In this document: positions 51,043 through 61,278 of the stretch, piece after piece
How positions within the stretch are numbered: position 1 is the stretch's first letter
Layout of the letters: every line of letters starts with the position of its first letter
Source: Mycobacteriaceae bacterium
GTDB lineage: Bacteria; Actinomycetota; Actinomycetes; Mycobacteriales; Mycobacteriaceae
Reading direction: 5' to 3'
Assembly: GCA_019749805.1 (NCBI GenBank)
Contig: JAIEPH010000026.1
Location: 216,735-280,734, forward strand
Length of the DNA: 64,000 bases
Made by a program: the position numbers and the translations under genes
The notes under the pieces: model-generated
Databases searched by the model: none
What the model saw: the letters and a program-made list of their open reading frames with translations, nothing else
What the model was told of the DNA's origin: nothing

Positions 51043-52736
51043 GGCTTGGCTGGCGGTGGATCCGCGGGCCGGTCGTGGATCCGGAAGATGCGAAACTGCG
51101 CCCCACCTGTCGGTCCCGTGACGGTCATGACGAGCGTGCCGATACCGGCGCCGGTGTTCCACAGCGTCGGATAGCGGATGTTGACCGCGTCGAGTTTGCC
51201 GAGTCCCATTGGTCGGGGCACGAGAACGTACTTCACACCCGTCTCGGCCGGATTGTTCAGCTTGTCGAAGAAGTCGTAGTCGCTGCGCACGACGAACTGG
51301 TCGGGCCGCTCGGAGGCCAACCACATCCTTGCCAACCCGAAGGTGTCTATCACCACCGATCCGGTGGGCAGGTTCTGGCTGTCGAACCAGCGAACGGTGT
51401 TCTCGGCGACCTCGCCGGACCAGAAGAACCAGAATTGGTCGCGCGGGTACTGCTCGGGCCAGAAGACGGAACGAAGTCCGAACTCCTCCTTCCCGATGGA
51501 GGGATCGAGCATGGACTTCCACGCGACGGGCAGCGACGTCAAAAGAACGCCGATCATCAGTCCGGAAAGTCCGGCACGCCAATACTTCTCGGGACGCGAC
51601 GGCGGCTCACTCGCCGGCCAGGCGACGAGCAACAGCACCACCGTCATCGGGACCAGCACTATGAAGAAGCGGAACCACCCGAAGGTGGAGCCCAGCAATA
51701 TCGCTACACACTGAAAGGTCAGCACCGACCCGAAGATCGCCAAGGGAATCGCAGGAATCGACCGGCGGCGGAGTACGGCGGCGACGACGACCGCGATCAG
51801 CACCACGGCCGCCAATGGCTGGATCCCGAATACGCTCTCTGCGATGACCTTCAGTAGCGGGATGAAACCGACGTCGTCAGCCCCCACGACTCCGGAGGCC
51901 TCGATCTGTGCACTGTTGCCGTACTGAGAGGTGAACTGGGCCAGCAGGCTTGCGTCGAGCAACCAACCGGCCAGCGCCCAGAGCGCGAAGGCGGCGATGA
52001 CAGGAAACGAGACGACCACCCCGTCATGCCAACTGTGTTGTACGCCGCTGCGCCAACTCGTCAGCCTCTGGTGGCGGCGGAACGAATAGACCATCACGAC
52101 TACGGTCGCGGCAGCCGCGGCGATGAGAGCTTCATAGCGAACGAGATACCCGAGCCCGAAGGCGGTTCCGGCCCAGAAGAGATCGAGGGCACCGTGTGTA
52201 CGTCGCCATTGCAGCAACCGGCGGCATGCCCACAGCAGCACGAAAAGGAAGGCGGCCTCGCTCATTCCGTTCGCGCCGTACAGCACGACCATCGGATTCA
52301 GCGCGAACGCGAGAATGCCGGTCCAGCGCAGCAGGGTGCTGACGTTGGCATCGAGCGCGATCCGTCGCATCAGGACGACGGCACCGGCCATGAAGGCCGC
52401 ACTCTGGATGACACCGGTGAGGCCGAGCGTTTTCAGCTCGGGCCACCAGTGGCTCAACGGCATCAGCGGAATCTGCGCGAAGCTCGGCAGCGGATTCCAC
52501 ACGAAGCCGACGGCGCCCAGGTGCGGATACCTGCTCATGACCGTATAGCCGGCATTGCCGGTCCGGCTGGTGGCATCCGGGTTGATGTAGCCCACCTTGA
52601 ACAGGTAGTAGCCCAGCGCTCCGTAACCTATGAAGCCGACCAGGAACAGCAACCAGCCGGCGCGACGCCCCGAAGTGACTTCGGGTTCAACTGGGGTGTC
52701 GTGCTTTTCGGCAGGTCGAACCAGCGTGGTGGTCAT
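51039..52736 (-). CDS. Polytopic GT-C-like membrane protein of the exopolysaccharide-like operon
   Basis: 565 residues, ATG 52734-52736. About 11 hydrophobic segments; the first external loop holds INPDATSRTGNAGYTVMSRYPH, with an acidic residue just after TM1 as in GT-C glycosyltransferases that use polyprenyl-phosphate sugars. A C-terminal soluble part of about 120 residues (from WPEQYPRDQFWFFWSGEVAENTVRWFD) follows. Dolichyl-phosphate-mannose-type transferase is the closest guess; it could also be a flippase or assembly factor. Its start overlaps the BcsB-like stop by 4 nt, and it is last in a four-gene operon with a BcsA-like synthase. Confidence 0.75.
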   Translation of the reverse strand: MTTTLVRPAEKHDTPVEPEVTSGRRAGWLLFLVGFIGYGALGYYLFKVGYINPDATSRTGNAGYTVMSRYPHLGAVGFVWNPLPSFAQIPLMPLSHWWPELKTLGLTGVIQSAAFMAGAVVLMRRIALDANVSTLLRWTGILAFALNPMVVLYGANGMSEAAFLFVLLWACRRLLQWRRTHGALDLFWAGTAFGLGYLVRYEALIAAAAATVVVMVYSFRRHQRLTSWRSGVQHSWHDGVVVSFPVIAAFALWALAGWLLDASLLAQFTSQYGNSAQIEASGVVGADDVGFIPLLKVIAESVFGIQPLAAVVLIAVVVAAVLRRRSIPAIPLAIFGSVLTFQCVAILLGSTFGWFRFFIVLVPMTVVLLLVAWPASEPPSRPEKYWRAGLSGLMIGVLLTSLPVAWKSMLDPSIGKEEFGLRSVFWPEQYPRDQFWFFWSGEVAENTVRWFDSQNLPTGSVVIDTFGLARMWLASERPDQFVVRSDYDFFDKLNNPAETGVKYVLVPRPMGLGKLDAVNIRYPTLWNTGAGIGTLVMTVTGPTGGAQFRIFRIHDRPADPPPAKP

Positions 52737-54742
52737 GGACCCGAGCTGTCGAGGCCCACCGCCGCATGTTGCGCAGCCGACGCCTTGCGTGACCTGCGAC
52801 GCCTGGTGAGCGCGACCGCGGCAATGATGCTCGCGACGACCGCTGTCCCCGCGCCGATCAAGGCCCAGAGGACCCAGCGGTCACTGGTCTCGACCACCTG
52901 CAGGGCAGGTCCATTGGAACGCACAGTGATGTTCTTGGCCACTCCGCCGGCACCCGCGACGACCACGTCGCCACGAAGTTCACGCCAACCGCCCTTGCGG
53001 GTTGCGAGGAAGTCGAACACGGGGTTGACCAGCGACCAGTCACCGGACGTCGTCACGAGCAGGACGGTGCGGTCCTTATCGGCGAACGCCTGCATGCTGC
53101 CGAGACCTTCCGGAATTCTGGCGGTCACATCGGGCGGCAGATCCACCTCCACGGCGTCCTTCTCGGGCGCGATCGGCGGCTTGAGTCCGGTGCCCTCGAT
53201 GGTGGCCGAGTCGGCGACGATCAGCGCGCCGGATCCGCTGTGCGCGGCCTGCTTCACGTCGACCAGTGTGGGCAACAGTTCGCGCGAGGTCAGCTTCTGA
53301 ACGGACGCGATGACCGCGACGGCACGGGAAATGTAGTTCGTGTCGTAGCCGCCGAGCGCCACCTGGAACGTCGGCGCGAATCCGACTGGCAGGGCTTCGA
53401 ATCCGCCCATGGACACATTTCCGCCCACCGCGGTGACGGTCGAGGCGTCGTCGATCTCGAACGTCATCGGCACAGTGCGTGGATTGCAGGCTCCCGGCGC
53501 AGGCTCGTAGGTGACGGCGAGCTCGAGGTTCGCGCCCCGGCTGCCCAGATCACCCGGCACGGCGAAGGTGGCGTCGACGAGGCCGGTCTCGTCGAGTTCT
53601 GTCGAGTACAGCGCCTGGCCGCCGGAACGGACCACCAGCGTGCCCTTCTCGGTGTCCTTCACGGATGTGTAGTGCGCCAGCATGTGCACGTCCAGCTTGC
53701 CCGGATTCGCGAGGCCGAAGACGGCGGTGTCGAATCCCGTGTACAGCGACGACTGACCGAGCACGGTGACACGACCGCCCGCGCCAAGCTGTTCGAAGGT
53801 GGCGGTGTTGGTCCCGCGCACCGCCAACGGTTCAATGGAATCGATTGCAGCGGTGGGTGTCTGGCTCATCGCCAACAGTTGCGACCTGAACAGTGCGGTC
53901 TGGTCGACCAGGCTGTCGCCCTTGCCGGTCACCAGCAGATACGGCACTCCGGCTTGGCCGCTGACCGTGACCGCACCCCCGCCTTCGTCGTTGTCGTCGT
54001 CGCGCACGACTATGGTGCGGCGCATCGCGTTCCATTCGGCGGGCGGTTCGACCGTGCGTGACAACGGCAGGACCCTGAAGTCAACGGGAATGTCCCGGTA
54101 GTGGTGGGTCAGTAGGGCGGCCAGCGTCACCACCGCCTGCGACTCCGACGTCGTCGGTGCCGGGTCGACGTAGACGTCGATACCGGAGAGCAATGGTGGA
54201 AAGAACTGGTCGATGGTGGCGGGCAGCATGATCGGCCCGGTGAATTCGACGGACAGTCGATTCATCGTGACGTTGGGCGTGCTTCCACAGATCGGGTCGG
54301 CGCCCACCTGACGCAGCACGATATTCAGGAGGGCGGCCTGATCGTGGATCGCCAGTCTCGAGATGTCGATGGCGAACGGCACAGTCACCTGGCCGAGGGT
54401 CACATCGGGTATCGGAACGGAACCGAGAAGGCTGCCGTCCTCCCCGGTGACTTCGATATATCCACCGGTGACGTTGACGATGGATTGCAGCTCTCCGAAG
54501 AACATCCTCGGCTGAGTGCCGTCGGGCACCGGAATCGTCACTGTCTGTGCGGAGTTGGCGGCGGTGAAGCCGATGGTGGGGCCCATTCCGAGCTGTTCCC
54601 ACGTCAAGCTCAGCGGCGGCGTCTCTTCGGTCTGCGCAGCGGTGACCTCGGGCTGCGCGGTACCCACGGCTGGCGATATCGCACCGAGTGTCACCAGGAG
54701 ACCGAATGAAACAAGCTGTAGTAGAAGCTTTTTAACCATCAT
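52733..54742 (-). CDS. BcsB-like cell-surface subunit of a polysaccharide synthase
   Basis: 669 residues from ATG 54740-54742, overlapping the GT2 stop by 4 nt. Signal peptide (VKKLLLQLVSFGLLVTLGAIS), a large extracytoplasmic region with beta-rich repeats (WEQLGMGPTIGFTAANSAQTVTIPVPDG; VLGQSSLYTGFDTAVFGLANPG), then a C-terminal TM helix (about 632-652, WVLWALIGAGTAVVASIIAAV) and basic tail. The layout equals BcsB, the guide subunit of bacterial cellulose synthase, and the partner gene is BcsA-like. The sequence is distant from proteobacterial BcsB. It likely leads a glycan from the synthase through the periplasmic space. Confidence 0.78.
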   Translation of the reverse strand: MMVKKLLLQLVSFGLLVTLGAISPAVGTAQPEVTAAQTEETPPLSLTWEQLGMGPTIGFTAANSAQTVTIPVPDGTQPRMFFGELQSIVNVTGGYIEVTGEDGSLLGSVPIPDVTLGQVTVPFAIDISRLAIHDQAALLNIVLRQVGADPICGSTPNVTMNRLSVEFTGPIMLPATIDQFFPPLLSGIDVYVDPAPTTSESQAVVTLAALLTHHYRDIPVDFRVLPLSRTVEPPAEWNAMRRTIVVRDDDNDEGGGAVTVSGQAGVPYLLVTGKGDSLVDQTALFRSQLLAMSQTPTAAIDSIEPLAVRGTNTATFEQLGAGGRVTVLGQSSLYTGFDTAVFGLANPGKLDVHMLAHYTSVKDTEKGTLVVRSGGQALYSTELDETGLVDATFAVPGDLGSRGANLELAVTYEPAPGACNPRTVPMTFEIDDASTVTAVGGNVSMGGFEALPVGFAPTFQVALGGYDTNYISRAVAVIASVQKLTSRELLPTLVDVKQAAHSGSGALIVADSATIEGTGLKPPIAPEKDAVEVDLPPDVTARIPEGLGSMQAFADKDRTVLLVTTSGDWSLVNPVFDFLATRKGGWRELRGDVVVAGAGGVAKNITVRSNGPALQVVETSDRWVLWALIGAGTAVVASIIAAVALTRRRRSRKASAAQHAAVGLDSSGP

Positions 54743-56142
54743 GCCTTCCCCGACACGGTCAGGCCGTGCACGGTCTTCTCCCAATAGGAAGCCTTGTAGA
54801 TCAGTTGCACCACAGCCTTGACGGCTGCGAGGGCCTGGAGGAACCAGTACCCCGGGACCAGGAGGGCGGCTGTCGACAGATAGGGCTTGCCCATCGCGCG
54901 TGTCGAGACCAGGCCGGCCATGATCGTGACGAGGTTGCCGACGGTGAACAGCAGCAGGCACAGGTAGTACACCGGCCCGGCGTAGAGGTAATCGAGCATG
55001 TGCGACTTGCCGAGGTACCACAAAATCATCAACGTCCAGAAGGCGAGGTTCATCATACATGCGATCGGCATGCCCGCGGTGAAGTTGATGAGCCGCAGTG
55101 TCGGTTTGAGACCGAGCTGACGGGATGCGGCGATCGGTCGGCGGAAGTGCACGAAGAACGTCTGCAGATAGCCCTTATACCAACGGGATCGCTGCCTCAC
55201 CCAGTTCACGACGTCGGCGTTGGCTTCCTCCAGCGTCACCGAGTCCAGTACCAGTGTTTGGTACTCCGAGCGCGCCAGCAGCACACCGAGATCCGCGTCC
55301 TCGGTGACGTTGAACGCATCCCAGCCACCCAGCTCGCGGAGCACCGAGGTGCGTACGTGGTTAGACGTGCCGCCCAACAGCACCACGCACCCGCTGGCGG
55401 CCAGTGACGACAGCACGTAGCTGAACCACTGGTCATACTCCAGCGAAAACCACTTCGTGAGTAGGTTCTGCCGTTCGTTGAAGAAGGCCAGGCGGCATTG
55501 AACGGCCGCGACCTCGGGGCCGTGCTTCTTGAAAAGCGCGACTACACGGCGCAATTGCAATGGGTCGGGAATGTCCTCGGCGTCGTAGATCGTGGTGAGC
55601 TCGCTGTCGAGGACATGATGTGTAAGCGCGTAGTTGCACGCCTTCGGTTTCGTCCGCGGATCACTCGGGGGCACCAGAACCGGTGTGATCCAGTCGAACT
55701 CGGCAGAGTGAAAGGCGTTGATGGTGGCCTCATCATCGGCCTCCATGATGAGCAACACCTCGAGCTTGTCCCGGGGATAGTCGATCTGCCCGATGCCCTG
55801 AACCAGCGTCTCGACGATGTCCGGCTCGTCGTACACCGGCAGCAGCAAGGTGTATTTCGGCAGGTCCTTCTCGGGCAGCGCCAGCGCTTCCTCGTCCGAG
55901 ATCCGAAGCACGGTACGGCCATCCAGCGCGCGCAGCATCAGCACGACACGATCGGTGGTAGACACTACGAAATAGACGGCAGACAGTCCGAGGAGCGCCA
56001 TCGCGGTCAGCCGCCAATCAAGTGCGGCGCCGACCACGATGACGACGAGAATCGAGGCGAAGAACCCGGCTTGCCGCCTCGTGAGGACGCGGTTCGCCGA
56101 GTACTCCGCGGGCCGGGAGGACCGATTCTCTGTCGTCGTCAT
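54739..56142 (-). CDS. Processive family-2 glycosyltransferase (BcsA-like synthase)
   Basis: 467 residues from the ATG at 56140-56142 (ATGA overlap with the upstream gene). Two N-terminal TM helices, a GT2 domain with VYDEP (nucleotide site), DAED (187-190), TEDADLG (280-286, catalytic base) and QRSRW (317-321), the QxxRW signature of processive synthases, then four to five C-terminal TM helices. No PilZ domain, so no c-di-GMP control through the synthase itself. Makes and exports a beta-linked or related homopolymer, by family. Product unknown. Confidence 0.88.
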   Translation of the reverse strand: MTTTENRSSRPAEYSANRVLTRRQAGFFASILVVIVVGAALDWRLTAMALLGLSAVYFVVSTTDRVVLMLRALDGRTVLRISDEEALALPEKDLPKYTLLLPVYDEPDIVETLVQGIGQIDYPRDKLEVLLIMEADDEATINAFHSAEFDWITPVLVPPSDPRTKPKACNYALTHHVLDSELTTIYDAEDIPDPLQLRRVVALFKKHGPEVAAVQCRLAFFNERQNLLTKWFSLEYDQWFSYVLSSLAASGCVVLLGGTSNHVRTSVLRELGGWDAFNVTEDADLGVLLARSEYQTLVLDSVTLEEANADVVNWVRQRSRWYKGYLQTFFVHFRRPIAASRQLGLKPTLRLINFTAGMPIACMMNLAFWTLMILWYLGKSHMLDYLYAGPVYYLCLLLFTVGNLVTIMAGLVSTRAMGKPYLSTAALLVPGYWFLQALAAVKAVVQLIYKASYWEKTVHGLTVSGKA

Positions 56143-57704
56143 GGGCGGGGCTCGCTTGCCGTCGTCGCGATCTGCCGCGCGAGATCGGTCAGCTCGGTGC
56201 TGAGATACGGCGGGATGTCCGGAGCCTTGGCCTCGGCCCTGATGAGCCAGGCGACCGGCAGCACCACGGTGTTCACGTAGCCGGGGGGTTCGGGCGTCGG
56301 TACCGTGTCGGGCGCTGTCGCGGCGCGCGACGTGACGAGGTACACCGATTGGTAGATGGTGTCGGGGCCTTGGCCGTACCGCCAATACCAGCCGCGGGCA
56401 GCCCAGACCGGATCGTCGGGCGACTTGATCGTGCCCATGCGGTTGTCGAGGCTGTTGAAGGTCTGAATACCGGACGCGCGGCTGCGGAAGATCTCTTCGA
56501 CGTGCGCGGGCGGAGCGGCCCCGTACCAGACGCCGACCTGTGTCGACGCAAACCGACCGAGGTCCCGGCTCGAGAAGACGTCGAGGTAAGCGACCATCCC
56601 GTCGTGCTCGAGGCGGAAGCGCCGCGCCGAACCGCCGTCACCCAGGATGCGGGGACCCCAGCCGTAGGTGGTAGGCCCGGAGACCTGGATGCCGGCACTT
56701 TGCAGGCTGTTCACCCAGTCGGGCTGGACGCGAACCAGATCGGACGCGTCGATGTACGGCGCGGGCCGCGGTGCGACGAAAACCGTCAGTACTGTTGCCA
56801 ACACCGTCGCGACGACGAAAGCCATCGACCGGGGCGGCAGGGTCAGCCGGAACGGTTGATGCGAGGTGCGCACCGAAAGGGCGCCGAGGAGGGTCACGAC
56901 CCCGGCGGGGATCAGGTACACCATGGCCGGATGGGCGCCCTCCAGGGCCAACACACCGATGCCGCCGCCGAGCAGGAGGATCGGTGGCACGTACCACTTG
57001 CGCTTGCTGCGACGCAGCGCGATCGTGACCGCAGCGACCGCGTATCCGACGGTGAGCCACCCGAACCCGACGGTCGATCCGCCGAGGACACCACCGATGA
57101 TCAGGAAGTTCGGCGGAAAGCACGCGGCCACGAAAAGCCAAGCGGGATAAGCGCGGAACGCGCGCCGTACCCCGAACGACGCGATCGACAAGCCGAAGAT
57201 CCAGATCATCGGCAACACCAACTCGGCGTGCCAGAACGCTGCCGCTGCCGGGATGCGCGGTAATGCGAGGTTGCTCGAGAATCCGGCGATGCTCATGATC
57301 ACGACCGTGAGGATCATGTCGAACTCGGCGTCGTTGATCTCGCGGTGACGGGGTTCGTAGACGACCGAATACGCGACGATCAATGCCCAGAGTGGCGCCA
57401 GCAGTAGATACGCCGTTGGCGAGCCGTCGAGGATCGTGCGGATGTTCGTCCAGACCGCCGGGGCGAACGCGACCGCGGTCGACGCGGTGATCATCGTTAT
57501 CCGGAAGGCGGCCGATATTCCCCCGGAGCGGCGGATGTAGGTGCCCGCTGTCTCCGGACCATCGGGCCGCTCGGGTACGAGGCGGATCCGCTGAGTTAAC
57601 GCCTCAGGGTCGAGTCCGAGCAGCGGAGCAACGTCGGCAGAGCCGCGGGCCCTCAGCGGAACTGTCACCCCGGCCCCAGGACCGATCGGCGGAGCGAATG
57701 TCAT
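56139..57704 (-). CDS. Polytopic membrane protein, first gene of the exopolysaccharide-like operon
   Basis: 521 residues from the ATG at 57702-57704 (a GTG at 57804-57806 would add 34). Cytoplasmic N-terminus of about 70 residues, then nine to ten TM helices (about 75-330) and an extracytoplasmic C-terminal domain of about 200 residues (PAPYIDASDLVRVQPDWVNSLQSAG onward). VYEPRHREINDAEFDMIL after the second helix is reminiscent of a loop in actinobacterial exosortase-like proteins, but I cannot confirm this and see no sure catalytic Cys-Arg-His set. Coupled to the synthase by ATGA. Could be a polymer-processing, sorting or export component. Function unknown. Confidence 0.65.
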   Translation of the reverse strand: MTFAPPIGPGAGVTVPLRARGSADVAPLLGLDPEALTQRIRLVPERPDGPETAGTYIRRSGGISAAFRITMITASTAVAFAPAVWTNIRTILDGSPTAYLLLAPLWALIVAYSVVYEPRHREINDAEFDMILTVVIMSIAGFSSNLALPRIPAAAAFWHAELVLPMIWIFGLSIASFGVRRAFRAYPAWLFVAACFPPNFLIIGGVLGGSTVGFGWLTVGYAVAAVTIALRRSKRKWYVPPILLLGGGIGVLALEGAHPAMVYLIPAGVVTLLGALSVRTSHQPFRLTLPPRSMAFVVATVLATVLTVFVAPRPAPYIDASDLVRVQPDWVNSLQSAGIQVSGPTTYGWGPRILGDGGSARRFRLEHDGMVAYLDVFSSRDLGRFASTQVGVWYGAAPPAHVEEIFRSRASGIQTFNSLDNRMGTIKSPDDPVWAARGWYWRYGQGPDTIYQSVYLVTSRAATAPDTVPTPEPPGYVNTVVLPVAWLIRAEAKAPDIPPYLSTELTDLARQIATTASEPRP

Positions 57705-58075
57705 CGGGCTCGTCCCGGCAGGGCGGCAGCTATCGAACCCGGTGACCGTGCTGCCTGCGGAGCAAACGAGCGCAGGTGAGTGACGTAGGAAGTTTCCAAG
57801 ATTCACCTCGGGGACCGCCCTGGATCAGGACGCTCAGTTATGAGATTTGCTAAGGCAACCACGGTACTGATGGCGTATTTATGCTGCGATGCACAGTATC
57901 AGCAAATTCCGTAACTCGGTGTGACATATGAAGGAAGTCACACAGCCGTCAATATTTGGCAAAGGCCCCCGCGGCCGTCCTCGCAATCGTACGCGATCTT
58001 GATGACGGGCACGTCAATAGCAGTCTGGTCCGCATGCCGCACACTCGGCCTCGCCCGTGCCCTAGGCTTGTCCAC
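57705..58075. promoter_or_regulatory. Divergent promoter region between the exopolysaccharide-like operon and pta
   Basis: 371 bp without a convincing gene. It contains an inverted repeat GTGTGAC (57919-57925) / GTCACAC (57937-57943) with an 11-bp spacer, an ATTTGCT (57845) / AGCAAAT (57901) pair, and an AT-rich stretch at 57840-57910, unusual for this DNA. At its right end a -10-like TAGGCT (58063-58068) lies 7 nt upstream of the pta GTG, fitting a leaderless pta message. Confidence 0.6.
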
Positions 58076-60148
58076 GTGCCCGCTGAGCCAACTTCGGGGA
58101 TCTACATCGCTTCACCGGAAGGCGACACGGGCAAGTCGACAATCGCCCTCGGCATCCTTCATCGGCTCGCCACCAACGTCGCAAAGGTTGGCGTCTTCCG
58201 CCCCATCACCCGACTCGGTGAGGACCGCGACTACATCCTCGAGCTGTTGCTGTCGCAGGCGACGGCGGGATTGCCCTATGAGGATTGTGTCGGCGTCAGC
58301 TATCAACAGCTGCACGAGGACCCCGACGCAGCGATCGGCGATATCGTCGACCGCTATCACCGGGTGGCCGACCAGTGCGACGCGGTGCTCGTCGTCGGGA
58401 GTGACTACACCGACGTCGCCGCTCCCAGCGAGTTGTCGACGAATGCCCGCATCGCGGCAAACCTCGGCGCGCCCGTCGTCCTCGCGGTGAAGGCAAAAGA
58501 CCGCAGTCCCGAACAGGTCGCCCAGATCGTCGAGGTGTGCCTGGCCGAGATCAGCGCCCAGCACGCTCACACGGCTGCGGTGGTGGCCAACCGCTGCGAC
58601 CCGGATGGGATGGGCGCGCTGGCCGCGGCGCTCGAACCGTTCGGTCCCAAGTGTTACGTGCTACCCGAGGAGCCGCTGCTGGTGGCGCCGTCGGTCGCCG
58701 AGTTGCAGGCCGCCGTGGAGGGCACGGTGATCGCGGGCGATCCCGCACTGCTTTCGCGCGAGGCGATGAACGTGCTGGTGGCGGGGATGACCGCCGAGCA
58801 CGTGCTGGAGCGGCTGAACGAAGGCGTTGCCGTCATCACGGCGGGCGACCGATCCGATGTCGTGCTCGCAGTCGTGAGCGCGCACGCCGCCGCGGGCTTC
58901 CCGTCGCTGTCCTGCCTGATCCTCAACGGCGGCCTCGAACTGCACCCATCGATCGCCGCGCTGGTGTCGGGTCTGGGTCTGCGCTTGCCGATCCTCGCAA
59001 CCCGGTTCGGCACGTTCGAGACGGCCAGCCGAGTGGCGTCGGCGCGCGGCAGGGTCACCGCGACCTCGGTGCGCAAGATCGACACCGCACTGGCGCTGAT
59101 GGACGCACACGTCGACATCGCCGACCTGCTCGCACAGTTGGCCATCGAAATGCCCTCGGTCGTCACCCCGCAGATGTTCACCTACCAGCTGCTGGACTGG
59201 GCGCGGTCGGATCGCAAACGCATTGTGTTGCCCGAAGGCGACGACGATCGCATCCTCACCGCGGCGGGCCGGCTGCTGAAGCGCGGCGTCGCTGACTTGA
59301 CGATCCTCGGAGAGGAAGCCCAGATCCGTGCGCGGGCAGCTGAACTGGGTCTCGACCTTTCGGCGGCAGCGGTGCTCGACCCGAAGACCAGCGAGCTGTG
59401 CGACACTTTCGCCGAACAGTACGCCGAGTTGCGCAAGCACAAGGGCGTCACCGTCGAGCATGCCCGCGAGATCATTCACGACGTCTCGTATTTCGGCACC
59501 ATGCTCGTGCACAACGACATGGTCGACGGCATGGTGTCCGGCGCTCGCCACACCACCGCCCACACTGTGCGGCCGTCGTTCGAGATCATCAAGACGCTGC
59601 CCGACGTGTCGACGGTGTCGAGCATCTTCCTGATGTGCCTCGCCGACCGGGTGCTCGCCTACGGAGACTGCGCGATCGTGCCCGATCCGACATCGGAGCA
59701 ACTCGCCGACATAGCCATATCGTCGGCTCGCACCGCCGCGAGGTTCGGTATCGAGCCGCGAGTGGCGATGCTGTCGTACTCGACCGGTACCAGTGGCACC
59801 GGGGTTGACGTCGACAAGGTCAGGGCCGCAACGGAACTCGTACGCGAGCGAGAGCCGGAGTTGCTGGTCGACGGGCCCATTCAGTACGACGCGGCGGTCG
59901 AACCGTCGGTGGCGAAGACGAAGATGCCCGACTCGAAGGTCGCCGGGCACGCCACCGTGCTGATCTTCCCCGACCTCAACACCGGCAACAACACCTACAA
60001 GGCGGTCCAGCGAAGCGCCGGCGCGATCGCTATCGGCCCCGTGCTACAGGGCCTGAAGAAACCGGTCAACGATCTGTCGAGGGGTGCACTGGTGGCGGAC
60101 ATCGTCAACACCGTCGCGATCACCGCGATTCAGGCGCAAACCCTTTGA
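58076..60148 (+). CDS. pta: Phosphate acetyltransferase Pta (long form)
   Basis: 690 residues from GTG 58076. Three parts: an N-terminal P-loop-like domain ([16 protein letters not shown], about 13-28), a DRTGG domain with [14 protein letters not shown], and the C-terminal PTA_PTB domain from about 360 ([54 protein letters not shown]). Interconverts acetyl-CoA and acetyl-phosphate. The long form usually is allosterically regulated. The -10-like TAGGCT 7 nt upstream supports leaderless initiation at this GTG. The stop overlaps the ackA TTG by 4 nt. Confidence 0.95.
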   Translation: MPAEPTSGIYIASPEGDTGKSTIALGILHRLATNVAKVGVFRPITRLGEDRDYILELLLSQATAGLPYEDCVGVSYQQLHEDPDAAIGDIVDRYHRVADQCDAVLVVGSDYTDVAAPSELSTNARIAANLGAPVVLAVKAKDRSPEQVAQIVEVCLAEISAQHAHTAAVVANRCDPDGMGALAAALEPFGPKCYVLPEEPLLVAPSVAELQAAVEGTVIAGDPALLSREAMNVLVAGMTAEHVLERLNEGVAVITAGDRSDVVLAVVSAHAAAGFPSLSCLILNGGLELHPSIAALVSGLGLRLPILATRFGTFETASRVASARGRVTATSVRKIDTALALMDAHVDIADLLAQLAIEMPSVVTPQMFTYQLLDWARSDRKRIVLPEGDDDRILTAAGRLLKRGVADLTILGEEAQIRARAAELGLDLSAAAVLDPKTSELCDTFAEQYAELRKHKGVTVEHAREIIHDVSYFGTMLVHNDMVDGMVSGARHTTAHTVRPSFEIIKTLPDVSTVSSIFLMCLADRVLAYGDCAIVPDPTSEQLADIAISSARTAARFGIEPRVAMLSYSTGTSGTGVDVDKVRAATELVREREPELLVDGPIQYDAAVEPSVAKTKMPDSKVAGHATVLIFPDLNTGNNTYKAVQRSAGAIAIGPVLQGLKKPVNDLSRGALVADIVNTVAITAIQAQTL

Positions 60149-61278
60149 GTCGCGTTCTGGTCGTGAACTCGGGCTCATCATCGCTGAAATATGCAGTGGT
60201 GGAGTCAGATTCGGGCAATATGATTGCCGACGGCATAGTCGAGAGGATCGGAGACGACGAGGGGGTTCCCGACCACGCCGCAGCGTTACAGGTGGTGTTC
60301 GACGAACTGGCAGACGATCTGGCCGGACTCGTGGCCGTTGGTCATCGGGTTGTGCACGGCGGTCCGGATCTCTATCAGCCCACGCTGGTCGACGACGCCT
60401 TGATAGCCAAGCTGGAAGAATTGTCTCCGCTTGCGCCGCTGCACAATCCGCCCGCGCTGCTGGGTATCGAAGTGGCTCGCAAAGCGCTGCCCGATTTCCC
60501 GCATGTCGCCGTATTCGACACCGCCTTCTTTCACGACCTGCCGCCCGCCGCGGCCACCTACGCCATCGACCGCGATGTCGCTGCGCGGTGGAACATCCGA
60601 CGGTACGGATTCCACGGCACATCACACCAGTTCGTCAGCGAGCAGGCCGCTGAATTCCTCGGTGTACCACTGGATTCGCTGCGCCAGATCGTGTTGCACC
60701 TCGGCAATGGCGCGTCGGCGTCAGCGATAGTCGGCGGCCGTCCCGTCGATACCTCCATGGGATTGACACCGATGGAGGGCCTGGTGATGGGCACCCGCTC
60801 CGGCGATATCGACCCCGGGATCATCACCTATCTGTCGCGCACCGCCGAGATGAGTGTCGAGGACATCGAGTCGATGCTCAACCGTCGCTCCGGAATGCTG
60901 GGCCTCGGCGGTGAGATCGACTTCCGAGTCGTCCATCAGCGCATCGAATCCGGCGATTCGGCAGCACAATTGGCCTACGACGTCTACATCCACCGGTTGC
61001 GCAAATACATTGGGGCCTACCTCGCGGTGCTCGGTTCGGCCGACGTGATCACCTTCACCGCCGGGGTCGGCGAGAACGACGCCGCTGTCCGTCGCGACGC
61101 GCTGAGCGGAATGTCGGCGCTGGGTGTCGAGCTCGACGAGGAACTCAACGCCGAGCGAAGCAAGGTCGCACGCCGGATCTCGGCGGAGAGCTCGAGCACG
61201 ACCGTGCTCGTTGTTCCCACCGACGAGGAGCTGGCGATCGCCAGGGCCTGCATCTGGGTGGTTACTGAACCGGGGTGA
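60145..61278 (+). CDS. ackA: Acetate kinase AckA
   Basis: 377 residues from TTG 60145, overlapping the pta stop as TTGA. ASKHA-fold: [13 protein letters not shown] (phosphate loop), [63 protein letters not shown] and FTAGVGEND. Converts acetyl-phosphate and ADP to acetate and ATP; with Pta it forms the acetate overflow/assimilation route. Its last 17 bases overlap the convergent STAS gene. The TTG start is supported by the coupling and by the conserved N-terminus starting at once. Confidence 0.95.
   Translation: MSRVLVVNSGSSSLKYAVVESDSGNMIADGIVERIGDDEGVPDHAAALQVVFDELADDLAGLVAVGHRVVHGGPDLYQPTLVDDALIAKLEELSPLAPLHNPPALLGIEVARKALPDFPHVAVFDTAFFHDLPPAAATYAIDRDVAARWNIRRYGFHGTSHQFVSEQAAEFLGVPLDSLRQIVLHLGNGASASAIVGGRPVDTSMGLTPMEGLVMGTRSGDIDPGIITYLSRTAEMSVEDIESMLNRRSGMLGLGGEIDFRVVHQRIESGDSAAQLAYDVYIHRLRKYIGAYLAVLGSADVITFTAGVGENDAAVRRDALSGMSALGVELDEELNAERSKVARRISAESSSTTVLVVPTDEELAIARACIWVVTEPG

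Noticed and set aside
57919..57943. CRP-type (TGTGA-N6-TCACA) site
   Set aside because: The arms are TGTGAC/GTCACA but the distance between TGTGA and TCACA is 13 bases, too long for a canonical CRP/Cmr site, so I list it only as an unassigned inverted repeat.
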